A DNA stretch of 64,000 nucleotides from positions 4,649,501 through 4,713,500 of the forward strand of contig OX393551.1 of assembly GCA_947650365.1 (NCBI GenBank), in the 5' to 3' direction. Position 1 is the first letter of the stretch. Every line of letters starts with the position of its first letter. The position numbers and the translations under genes are program-made. The notes under the pieces are model-generated. The model saw only the letters and a list, made by a program, of their open reading frames with translations. It was not told the DNA's origin and made no database searches. This document shows, piece after piece, positions 1 to 9,683 of this stretch. Source of the stretch: Chamaelirium japonicum. Taxonomy: Eukaryota > Streptophyta > Magnoliopsida > Liliales > Melanthiaceae.

Positions 1-720
1 GCCCCACCCGATCCCCCCCCCTCCTCTCCCCTCCTGCTGCTGCCGCCGGCCCCAAGCCCCAACCGCCCGACCCCTCCCTCCTTCCCCCATCGGGCCCGAC
101 CCGATACCCCCTTCCCCCACCCCGATCCCCTCCTCTTCCCCCCCCCCCTCCTGCTGCTGCCCACCCCAACTCGGCCCCTGCCACCACCGGCCCGGCCCAA
201 TCCCGACCCCCCCCCTCTCCTCTCTAATGCAGCCCCACCCGGCCCCTTGCCTCCTTCGGTTGTACCAACCCGGCCACAATCCCGACCCCCCCTTCCACCC
301 TTACCCGACCAGCCTTACCCCACACACGAACCACCCCCCCCCCCATCGCTCCGGCATGCTCCCATGGCGGACCCCGACGTGGACCATGGAATGATCGAAG
401 ACGAAGACGGGTACCTCGACATCAACTCCCCCTTCCTCGACTTTCAATTCTCGGAAGGAGAGAGCGTGGAGGAATACGTGGAACGGATCCGCTATACCGT
501 GGTTTGTGACGCTGAAGCCCGCCTCGGCATTAGCGAGTGGCATCGTCGCTGGCACCCTGACGCGCCGGTGCATCGGAACATAGTGTGCCTCCACCTGCTT
601 GCAAATCCTCGCCCCGAGCCGAGCGCAACCCCGGAGGCCCCAGCACCACCATCGCCTCGTCCGGAAGTCCTGCCGACTCCGGAGAACGTCCCCGCGCCAC
701 CCTCGGTCCCTCCTCAGTAA
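1..720 (+). CDS. Proline-rich protein, 5' end outside the window
   Basis: The frame is open from the first base to a TAA at 718-720, giving 239 codons. The first ~120 residues are mostly proline, leucine and serine, read from C-rich DNA. A more balanced, acidic section begins at an in-frame ATG at 364 in a good context (cccATGg) and contains DEDGYLDINSPFLDF and a WHRRWHPD stretch. The tail is again proline-rich and ends PPSVPPQ. I see no signal peptide, membrane segment or known domain. The ATG at 364 is a plausible start for a 118-residue protein; alternatively the frame continues from upstream. An AATAAA at 971-976 could be its polyadenylation signal. The GC-rich composition differs sharply from the AT-rich DNA that follows. 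It may be a host gene end or a captured or transposon-borne ORF; I do not recognise the family. Confidence 0.4.
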   Translation, partial: APPDPPPSSPLLLLPPAPSPNRPTPPSFPHRARPDTPFPHPDPLLFPPPLLLLPTPTRPLPPPARPNPDPPPLLSNAAPPGPLPPSVVPTRPQSRPPLPPLPDQPYPTHEPPPPPSLRHAPMADPDVDHGMIEDEDGYLDINSPFLDFQFSEGESVEEYVERIRYTVVCDAEARLGISEWHRRWHPDAPVHRNIVCLHLLANPRPEPSATPEAPAPPSPRPEVLPTPENVPAPPSVPPQ

Positions 721-1079
721 GGATCCTCCTACTCAATCAGGTATCATCGTGTTTCACCATCGGATCCCTGGTATATTATCATTGCCAACTGCTGCCCCTG
801 TTGTGAGGTTGAGTGTCCACCTGCCTGTTAAGTTCATTAGTATTTGATATTGCGGGGCGGACTCGTGCCGTTTAATTTAAGCACTATTTATTGTAATTCT
901 TAGAACTGAGATCGAATTGCCTGATGCGAGTAGTTTCTGTTAAAACCCATTATTCCCTGCTGATGGTTTGAATAAACTTCCTACCTGAGACTTTTAATTC
1001 ATAGCGAAACATTGCTAGGACAATTAACTACTGATTTCCTGCCCACCCGCATTTGTTTCGCATCACAATACTTTCAGGG
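721..1079. other. No gene seen; possible 3' UTR of the left-edge ORF
   Basis: AT-rich DNA after the proline-rich frame. It carries an AATAAA at 971-976 and otherwise nothing I can assign. Confidence 0.3.
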
Positions 1080-1535
1080 TTAAGTAAGTCCAAGAAATGC
1101 TCCAACTTCTTTCGAAGAACTGGCGTAATGAATATGTTGTTGCATTTTTATTTTTTTAATTCTCTCTAGCACCAATTTCCTTTCAGCAATCACATCTAGT
1201 GGAACGGTACTAACATCTATATGTTTACTTTTTGCAAGAAACACTTGATTGTTTTCTAAGTAAATTGCACTTCGTCTATAACAAAATATTCGAAGATTTT
1301 CCTGAAAATTTTCAAACTACCCAATAAGCCCTGCCAACCACAAGGCTTCTTCTCATGCTTATATTGGAGCTATGTATTCCGCGTAAGTGGTGACAAGGCA
1401 ATAACTCCTAGGAGCATTGATTTTCAAAAAAATAGCTCCACCATCCAAAATAAAAGCATAACCATTGGTTAATCTTCTTTTGTTAAGATCACCTGCATAG
1501 ACGGAATCAACATAACCATAAAAGTGTAAACAATA
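1080..1535 (-). pseudogene. Decayed Ty1/copia RNase H remnant
   Basis: Read on the minus strand, the segment gives a recognisable copia RNase H C-terminus. A GYVDSVYAGDLNKRR-like block (~1530-1485) is followed by TNGYAFILDGGAIFLKINAP (~1485-1425), TTYAEYIA (~1400-1375), a tryptophan-containing ALWLAGL block (~1345-1325) and the AIYLENNQV/KHIDV motif (~1260-1200). Stops and small shifts break the frame. In the family this domain removes RNA from the RNA:DNA hybrid during reverse transcription. No intact LTR or upstream RT was recognised beside it, so this is an isolated remnant unrelated to the other copia elements in the window. Confidence 0.75.
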
Positions 1536-2014
1536 GGAACTCCACCTTCAAACATAAGACCATGGTTCAATTTTTGAGCTTGAAGTCTCTTTTCATCAAG
1601 GGTTTCCAGTTCTTAAAGTCAGAACTTAGTATTGACAACTCTTTAGATACCTTAACATCCTTCATCTCAATATTTCAATTCCAAGAATCTTGTTAGAAGT
1701 TAAGCTATAACCTTTTTTTTTATTGTCTCTCTATATTTCAATTCCAAGGATCTTGCTAGGAGTACCAAGATCCTTCATCTCAAACTCTTTTGTTTAACAA
1801 CAGTTTGGGTTTGTTGTTTGTGGTCTTTAATTTGGTGCTATTAACATAACTTCATTTTTTTGACTTTCCAATAAAGAAAACTATCATAATTATCTCTATG
1901 GTACCCAATGCTCAACAATAATTTGTCAAATTTTCTTTACCACTGCCTAAGGCTTTCTTTCACTCTCTCGTATCCTGCAAATAGAGAAAGCTAGCCTCAA
2001 ACCTAAGCGATGCC

Positions 2015-2050
<36 letters not shown>

Positions 2051-2414
2051 ACCGAGAGCAAAATCAGAGGGCTGAGATGATGGAAGCATCCCTGCAATGT
2101 CCTGGCTCATGGCTTCCGTGAACACCTCCAAATTGGCCCCGAAATTTATGATGTTGTCCTGCCATTGGAATAGAACACATCAAGAACAGACATACAAACA
2201 TCAAGAGATCGCACAAGTATCAAGAATTCCAAGGAGAGACAAAGAGAGAACCTCATCTTCCTTGAAGAATTTCAATATGGATGGACCATGGGGGACCTGG
2301 GGAGAGGTGTGGGAATTTTAGAGGTGTGACTAGTTAAAGAGCAGACGATTGTAGCTAGGTAAATAACCCTAAGTTCTGGCTTTGATAAATCAAAGTGATG
2401 CCCAGAAAGAGAGA
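1536..2414. other. Gene-poor AT-rich stretch
   Basis: No host gene is supported. It contains the (GA)n tract at 2017-2048. On the minus strand at ~2045-2160 there is a short protein-like open stretch (see findings) that I could not assign. Confidence 0.4.
2017..2048. repeat. (GA)16 microsatellite
   Basis: Perfect GA dinucleotide run of about 32 bases. Confidence 0.95.
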
Positions 2415-2645
2415 TTGAGAGAGACCACATCGTGGTCGAGCGTTACCCCTCTGGCGTCGCTATCGTCACCATCAACCTTCTTCGCCAAATGACCTCATCG
2501 AGATCAAGCACGATACCACCGGTGCCTCCATCGTCACCATCAACCATCCTTGGTTCCTCAATTCGCTCACCTGATCCAGATCTTCCGTAGCCTCGATGGC
2601 GACACACAAAGGGGAGCGGTCATGGTCGCCGAGAGCAATTGAAAA
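2415..2645 (+). pseudogene. Possible broken enoyl-CoA hydratase-like exon fragment
   Basis: One frame reads PSGVAIVTINLL and, ~85 bases on, a second similar run ends VTINHPWFLNSLT before a TGA. In a neighbouring frame LIQIFRSLDGD and GAVMVAE follow. The order resembles the start of crotonase-family proteins (GVAVITINRPxxLNSLT, then a helix and a VVIFTG strand). The crotonase core, oxyanion-hole glycines and catalytic glutamates are absent. The internal duplication of the VTIN block and the stop suggest a degenerate, captured or retained fragment. The match is by eye only and short, so chance resemblance is possible. Confidence 0.25.
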
Positions 2646-3285
2646 GGAGGGGATAGAGAGGGAGCGGAGAACAGGAGTGTTGTGGGAGTGATCGAGTTGT
2701 AGGAATAAGGAAGGAGAGAGAGAGAGAGGTTGCGAAGAACATGAGCGTCGGTCTACTATTTATATCGGTATAATTGGTTACAACAAGTTTGTTTTCAAAA
2801 AAAAACCTATCTTTAAACTAATACTATTTTCTACTGGAGTGACACATGGCCCTTGAAACAGCACCACCACTCAATTATACATATCCATACCCCTAGATAA
2901 ATCCGCACTTTTGGGTCCTTGCATCCTTCCATCCTTTTGCATGAGTTCCCATTTTACCCTACACGGCTACACCTTATATATTAATCCATACCCAGTATTT
3001 TGAATCCTATGTCATGAAAACAAACACAAGGGCTAGGACCATAATATGCCATTTTTGCCATTCTCGTTCTATCCCTACACAAATCACAAATACCATCCAA
3101 GAATATTACCCTTTTGCCACTAAGCAAGGGCTATTATGGGAATAAATCCCACTAACCCATTCTTCCTTCCATCTTGCTTTTTGTTTCCCACTTTGCCCTT
3201 CTCTTCTTTGCCACTAACCCATTCTTCCTTCCATCCAACATTTTGTTCCCCATTTTATCCTTTTCAATCCTATGTTTTAAAACAA
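2646..3285. other. No gene seen
   Basis: AT-rich intergenic DNA with a short GA run at ~2717-2730 and a C/T-rich region at ~3160-3270. No ORF with convincing protein features. Confidence 0.4.
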
Positions 3286-3516
3286 CACCATGGGAAATGT
3301 TTGGGTAGGATATGGTCATTGGAACTCTACCCGATTAACTTTCGGGTATGGATATGAATACCCCAATACCCATACCCAAAACCCAATTGCCCCTCTAACT
3401 TGTGACCCAATCCCGACCCGAAATATCAGGTACGAGGATGGGTACAAATGTACTTTCAGGTATGGATATGGATTGTACAAGGTTTGGGTCTACCTAGTAG
3501 GGTACGTATGGGTATA
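3286..3516. repeat. Degenerate GGGTAT-type repeat, left part
   Basis: Variants of GGGTATGG and its complement (CCCATACCC) recur on both strands. The same repeat type resumes at 7117, on the other side of the inserted LTR element, so the insertion split an older repeat block. Confidence 0.55.
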
Positions 3517-3521
3517 GGAAC

Positions 3522-4827
3522 TGATGCACGCGACACTTTCAGGGAGAATTGGGGAAATCTAGAAAATAGGACAGTCAGGGGTATTTCTGTCTTTTCTGGG
3601 TGATCCGATGGTCCGATCTTAATGAAAATCTAGGGGAGGGGTAGGCATTATGTGAGGGAGGACTGATTTAAATTTCAGAATGATCAGGTCGCTAGATTTA
3701 AAGTTATGATCGAAACAGTGTGCAGATTTTATAAAACAGCATGCAGATTTTCGGTTTTAACAAAGCAATAGGCATCATATTTTTAATATAAAATGGTTAA
3801 AAATGCATTTGCAAAGGTACCGAAGATCAACTAAAAACTAATGAAGTTTTTGGCTTTTATTAAGACTTCAACTAGAGGCGAGGCGGATGCGATGATGGCT
3901 ATGATGCAATGCGGAGGCGATGGGCAACAAGCAACGGATGCGGAAGCAAAGAACAAGGAATAAACAATGGGATAGATAATGTCTGAACGATTTCACCGTG
4001 GGTCGATGCAAGGATGCGCCGGCGATCCCGCTCACGGTGCAAGGCGGGACGTTGAACAAAGCCGAATCATTCGGAAAGCAATGCGAGGCCTTCTCGAGAC
4101 GAAATCGAGGAACTTCTCGAGACGAAGTCGAGGCGTCGGTGAGGATCGGGGACACGCGTCTCTCCCGGAAGCTCTCACACGGAGGCACAAATTTCAGCAA
4201 GTAAGAAAATCTCCTTTTTTTTTTCTTTCTTATTCTCTCTTTTTGTAAAACTAGGGTTTCCCAACGGATGGTTTGGATCGAGGAAAACAAAAGGTAACGA
4301 TGGGGATGTGTTTGGCTAAAAAGGAAAGGAAAAGAGAGAGAGAAACAAGGGAGAGATAGAGAGAGAAGAGAGGGGACGGCAAAAGGGGGGCCGGATACAT
4401 CGGGTTCCGGGCGGACAAGGGGGGCAGGAGGGGGTTCGCATGGGTATAAGAGAAGGGGGAGCGGTCTTTTTGAGGTGAAGCCCTATTGGACTTAAGATAA
4501 GCCCAAATAACCCTAATTGAAGCCAATACTCGCCATGTCATCAATTATTTTAAGTTATATCGATCTAACCGTCGGTTTCGAGATCTAATATCATCCGTTG
4601 GCACCCCGCAAACACACACACCAGATTTTATTGTTATTATGCAAAAAACCCACCCGAACGAACCCGGATTCAATCCGAAAAGCCCTCGGATGAGATCATG
4701 GACATCCCCCATGACTTGGGTAACAAGTTTAACTAATAATGCAATTAAAGGCCTAAAACAATAATAAACGGGCCTGAAAATAGAAAATGCAGCAAATAAA
4801 CCCCCGGTGCGGATCAAGTCTGCATCA
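3522..4827 (-). repeat. LTR of copy 1 (3' LTR in element orientation)
   Basis: 1306 bp, aligning along its length with 5871-7111. Landmarks shared by both: CAGGGAG near the outer end, a GAGGCGAGGCGGATG block, an AGGGTTTCCCAACGGATGG block, and the TGCATCA end. Confidence 0.9.
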
Positions 4828-5087
4828 ATCGCTTCCACTACGAAAAACTCGTCCTCGAGTTTAAGCTGAAAGACATCGCCTGTAGCAAGAGGGAGACCAC
4901 CACCGTTAGATCGTCGTTGTGTCTGGATCTGATAATGAATCCCCAACAGGTGATGTCTCAGACAGCCGACAATCTCCGGGTCCCTCGCGAAGGAAGTGCT
5001 GGAGTCGAGCGAGGACCAGAAGCTACTGAGGTACATGAATAGAAGCACACAAGCTGTAAGCGGTCGGTCTGTCCCGACGAAATCAAA

Positions 5088-5844
5088 CTACTCAAGCGGT
5101 TCAGCAGGCTGAAACTCCACAACTAGCTCTAACTGCAGCGGTGGTAGGAGCTCCACAGAAGGCGGAGGCTCCACGGGTGTCTCTGCTGTAGGGAAAACTA
5201 CAGGAGGAGGTGTCGCCTCTGTAAGCGCTGTGAAAGGTAGGAGAAGCCTTTCTGTAGACACTACCGGAGGAGGGGGCTCCTCTGTAGGCACTGTTGAAGG
5301 TGGAAGGAACTCCTGTGGAGTCGCTAAAGGAGAAGGTGGCACCTCTGTAGGCACTGGAGGAGGTGGAAGGAACTCCTCTGGAGTCGCTGACGGAGGAGGT
5401 GGCATCTCTGTAGGCACTGGAGAAGAAAGCTCTCCTAGAGGTGGACGCTCCTCAAATGGTGCCACTGGTGAAACCGGGTGCTCCCCATGAGGTGGAGGCC
5501 TACTGCGCCTAACAAGTCTCTTGTTCTCCTTCTCTCGCCGTGCCAACTCATCTTCATTATCGTCAAGTAAGAGCTGGGTTTCAATATATCTGGGTTTCAA
5601 TTTATCTGGCTTTCAAGGATGGCAATGAAGGACTCCATAAAATCCATTGAACAAAAGGTTTGGAAGATAGATATAGGTCATGGACTCGATCTCGAATCAA
5701 AGAGGAGTAGCTATGTTCCATCAGAGATCTTGGAAAAAGGGTAGGACATGGCCCAAAAGATCTGTATAGTTTAACAAATTCTTTAAAGGTTCGGGTATCT
5801 AGTCGATCAAGGGAATAAGGGGATCGGACTCTATGATAGGACAT
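5088..5844 (-). pseudogene. Family-specific internal ORF with 21-residue proline-rich repeats (broken)
   Basis: It starts at ATG 5844 (MSYHRVRSPYSLDRL) just inside the primer site. An ~80-residue N-terminal domain is rich in aromatic and basic residues. A stop and frameshift follow near 5600. A charged stretch (NEDELARREKENKRLVRR) leads into four imperfect 21-residue repeats, each starting with a (P/T)VPTE-type motif followed by a proline run and, in the first two, an EFLPP ending. The frame meets a TAG at 5088, where copy 2 has a glutamine codon, and stays open beyond it to ~4545. I recognise no gag or enzyme motif. The same protein is readable, differently broken, in copy 2, so it was once a real family ORF. 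Its role is unknown; a structural, gag-like role is a guess. Confidence 0.6.
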
Positions 5845-5853
5845 GGCATCATA

Positions 5854-5867
5854 TTGCTCTAATACCA
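5854..5867 (-). other. Primer-binding site (tRNA-iMet)
   Basis: On the minus strand it reads TGGTATTAGAGCAA, one change from the plant initiator tRNA-Met complement TGGTATCAGAGC, and sits 3 bases inside the LTR edge. Confidence 0.85.
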
Positions 5868-5870
5868 ACT

Positions 5871-7111
5871 AGATGCAGGCGAGGGCGCACCTATTCAGGG
5901 AGTTGGGAAAATCTGGAAAATAGGACAGCCAGGGATATTTCTGTCTTTTTTGAGTGAGCCAATGATCCGATCTTGATGAAAATTTAGGGGAGGGGTAGGC
6001 TTTATTTGAAGGAGGACTGATTTAAATTTCAAGACGATCGGGTCGTTAGATCTAAAGTTATGATCGAAACAGTGTGCAGATTTTATAAAACAACATGCAG
6101 ATTTTTGGTTTTAACAAAGCAATAGGCATCAGATTTTTAATATAAACTGGTTAAAAATGCACTTGCAAAGATACTGAAGATCGACTAAGAACTAATGACA
6201 TTTTTGGCTTTTATTAAGGCTTCAACTAGAGGCGAGGCGGATGCAATGATGGCTACGATGCGATGCGGAGGCGATAGGAAACAATCAACAGATGCGGAAG
6301 CGAAGAATAAGAAATAAACAATGGGATAGATACAGCCTGAACGATTCCACCGTGGGTCGATGCGAGGATGCGTCAGCGATCCCACTCACGGTGCAAGACC
6401 GGACGTTGAACGAAGCCGGATCCTTCGAAAAGCAATGTGAGGCCTTCTTGAGACGAAATCGAGGAACTCTCACACGGAGGTACAAATTTCAGCAAGCAAG
6501 AAGATCTCCTTTTTTCTTTCATCTTCTCTCTTTTTGTAAAACTAGGGTTTCCCAACGGATGGTTTGGATCGAGGAAAACAAAAGGTAATGGTAGGGATGT
6601 GTTTGGCTAAAAAAGAAAGGAAAAGAGAGAGAAACAAGGGAGAGATAGAGAGAGAAGAGAGGGGACGGCAAAAGGGGGGCCGGATGCATCGGGTTCCGCA
6701 CGAACAAGGGGGGAGGAGCTTCGCGCGGGTATGAGAGAAGAGGGAGCGGTCTTTTTGAGGTGAAGCCCTATTGGGCTTAAGATAAGCCCAAATAACCCTA
6801 ATTGAAGCCCAATACTCGTTATCAATTATTTTAAGTTATATCGATCTAACCGGCTGTTTCGAGATCTAATCTCGTCCGTCAGCACCCCGCAAGCACACAC
6901 ATCAGATTTTATTGTTATTATGCAGAAAACCCACCCGAACGAACCTGGATTCAATCCGAAAAGCCCTCGGATGAGATCATGGACATCCCCCATGACTTGG
7001 GAAACAAGTTTAACTACTAATAAAACAATTAAAGGCCTAAAACAATAATAAAGGGGCCTGGAAATAAAAAATGCAGTAAATAAGCCCCCAGTGCGGATCA
7101 AGTCTGCATCA
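5871..7111 (-). repeat. LTR of copy 1 (5' LTR in element orientation)
   Basis: 1241 bp. The terminal TG has mutated to AG at 5871. It is shorter than its partner through several small deletions, so the insertion is not recent. Confidence 0.9.
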
Positions 7112-7116
7112 GGAAC

Positions 7117-7290
7117 TCCACGCTATTAACTTTTGGGTATGGGTATGGGTATGGGTACCTTAATACTTTTTACAAGGCTTGGGTAAGGTATGGGTATATA
7201 AACTCTACCCAATTAACTGTCAGGTATAGGCATGGGTATGGGTACTTCAATACCTATATTTGTCACCCGAAACCCGATTATCTTCCTAAC
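7117..7290. repeat. Degenerate GGGTAT-type repeat, right part
   Basis: Runs such as TATGGGTATGGGTATGGG at 7137-7160 continue the repeat interrupted at 3516. Confidence 0.55.
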
Positions 7291-8201
7291 TTGTGTAGAT
7301 AATACAGTTTGACATATATAGTGTACATATACTGCATATTTGGATCCTATGTCATTAAAATAAAAGCAAGGAAGTGTTGCATTCTTGCACTTCCCATTGT
7401 GGCCCTACAAAAATTACCAATATGCCTTTATGCCCATATCATTATTTCATGTGTCCATAACCTATACTAAAATGACTTTTTAATTTGTGTACATGTAAAA
7501 GGGTCCATAGATCAGCAACTATTGCACGTGCAACGCACATGCCCAATGCCAGTAGTTACATTACATTTGGTAGAATTTCTCTCTCTTCACTTCTATGTGA
7601 CTTGCCTTTCCTTGTAAACTAAAGATGCTCATTATCTATAGGAGAAAATATGGACATGCTTAGTTTTCCACCTCTCTTTTCTAATAGAAGAGCCCATCAA
7701 CCAACCAATCAGAAGATGCCTTGCTTGAAACCAATAACAACGGATAAGTTTGGATGAACCTAAATTTATATGTGGCAACCTTCAAGTATCCAATTACTAA
7801 TCTCTTATTTCAAAGTGATAACATCTAGAAAAAAAGAGATTTTACAATTCCAACAACCAGAAAAAATAGGGAGTTTTTAGAATCATCTAAGTGAGGATAA
7901 CTATGAGCCGTTAATTTGGCTCCACCTATGTCAGGATTTAAGCTATCCTTAACAAGAGCGCTTCGTGAAACCATCTTCCCAAAATGGACCCCTTGAAGAA
8001 CTTTAACCCAATCTTCTGCAAAAGCAAACTTGAAGAGGAACAAAATAGCATAATGCTCTCCAAATGAATGGAATAAGTTCTAGATTCCATACAACAAGCT
8101 TTTTTCCCAGCTGCAACCACACCAGATTCAGCAAAGGAAACCGTGCGCTGATCATTTCTCTTCGTATAGAACCAATCTCCTCAATTCTTCAAAATGGATA
8201 T
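7291..8201. other. No gene seen
   Basis: AT-rich DNA; short open frames on either strand show no domain or codon pattern worth calling. Confidence 0.4.
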
Positions 8202-8206
8202 TGCCT

Positions 8207-9398
8207 TGATGCAGACGAGCCCTACGTGCAGATTTTCACAGCTGATGGCGTATTTTCATTCCCTCCGGAGATCCAGGAAGCCGATCGCCAATCCGTCTGC
8301 ATCAGGGGAAAGCTCATTTGATGATCTATGACTTTGGTTTTTATTTTCTGTCGATCCGACTGACGGATCTGAAGTTATTTATGTTTTATTTTCTGGTTTG
8401 GGTAGGTGCGAGCCATGTTCGCATCCGGTTCGAGCCACAGATGCCGAACTGACTCATTTCTAGGCTTAGGTTTTAGCCGTAGGATCTCAAATCGACTTAA
8501 AATCTCAATGGATGAGATTCAAAAGGGAGCCAAACCCTAACCGAAACCCCCTCTCACCCGGTCGGCCTTCCCTTCCCGCGGAAATACCCGCGCGGGCTCG
8601 CCTTGGGAAGCGTGTCCGCATCCTCCTCTCTCTCTACCCGCGTGGGACGTCTCTCTCTCCTTCTTTCCTTTTGTGTTTTCCCCTCTATAAATCCTAAAAG
8701 CCCTAATTGACAAGGGGACGATGAAATTGAATTGAAACCCTAGAACGGAGAAGCGGGATCGCTTGTTCGACGTATCTTCCGAAGAATCATCCTGCTTCCA
8801 GTCTTCTTCTTCCCTCCGTAAGCTTCTACCTCGTCACCACACATTTGTCTACGACTTCGCGGAAGATCGACGCGGAGATCATCCATCCCCAAAGATCAAA
8901 ATCGTCTCGGCTTCTTCACCCTTTTCTTCCGGATCACGCCCCCTCTTCCGCCCCTTTCATCTGCAACAACGAAGTCTCTGATAGCGGCCGGCATTGACCA
9001 AAGCACGGTTTGGATCGTCCTTCGATACTTTCATGTGATAAATCTTCCTTTTCCAATCCGGCCTATTGCTGATTTTTAGTTAGGGTTCAAACTATTTGGC
9101 TTCTGGAAAATCTCATCCATTAGGATTTTATCGCTTAGATCTATGCTTGTTCGTTGATACTTTGGCTTATGTTTGAGATATTGTTCTTCCTTTATTGCTG
9201 GAATTGTTTATTTAAAATCTGGAATTAATGGTTATCATGTCAATTTTATTACTTTGCCAAATTAAATCTATTTGGGCATGACTGGATGATGAATAGGGTT
9301 CTTAACCTCTGCTGAAATTTGCCTAAAGACATGCTGAAATCTATATTTAAATGTTTTAAATTCAGCACTTGGGTTTTCTTTAGCATCTGCATCCATCA
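8207..9398 (+). repeat. 5' LTR of the gypsy-type element
   Basis: 1192 bp, TGATGCAG...CATCCATCA, nearly identical to 12099-13285. Confidence 0.92.
8686..8691 (+). promoter_or_regulatory. Probable TATA box in the 5' LTR
   Basis: CTATAAATCC follows a pyrimidine-rich stretch and is repeated in the 3' LTR at 12575-12580. Spacing fits a plant LTR promoter; function is inferred. Confidence 0.5.
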
Positions 9399-9401
9399 AG
9401 T

Positions 9402-9413
9402 TGGTATCAGAGC
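9402..9413 (+). other. Primer-binding site (tRNA-iMet)
   Basis: TGGTATCAGAGC, a perfect match to the initiator tRNA-Met 3' end complement, 3 bases after the LTR. Confidence 0.92.
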
Positions 9414-9683
9414 GCACTAGTCATCGCGTTCTTACGCAACGGTCGGTCCTCTTGCATCATTCGCATCATTGTGTGCTTGCTGAATTTTTTTTTTATTTTC
9501 CATCTTTTCATTTTAGTTTGTGTCTTTGCATTAATTAGGAAACTAGCATCGCGTGAGCGCATCCATATTAGGGTCACCCTTTCTCTCTGAGGTGAATTAA
9601 TAGCATCTTCTAGAGAATCTCCCATGGCTGGACCTTCCCCACCCCGCACTTAGCAAGATGCCTTCATAAGGCAACAAGAACAC

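Larger units (their letters stand above)
3522..7111 (-). mobile_element. Non-autonomous LTR retrotransposon, copy 1 (minus strand)
   Basis: The element has TGATGCA/TGCATCA ends and a 5-bp target duplication GGAAC (3517-3521 and 7112-7116). Two ~1.25-1.3 kb LTRs flank only ~1.04 kb of internal DNA. A primer-binding site complementary to initiator tRNA-Met lies next to the right LTR, so the element is transcribed on the minus strand. The interior encodes no recognisable gag, protease, RT, RNase H or integrase, only a family-specific proline-rich ORF. It must rely on enzymes supplied by another element. A second copy lies at 15688-20845. The LARD and TR-GAG classes have comparable architecture, but I cannot tie it to a named family. 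Confidence 0.9.

Noticed and set aside
3522-7111. Two unrelated solo LTRs rather than one element
   Set aside because: One shared 5-bp duplication at the outer ends, a primer site at the correct position and matching LTR orientation show a single element.
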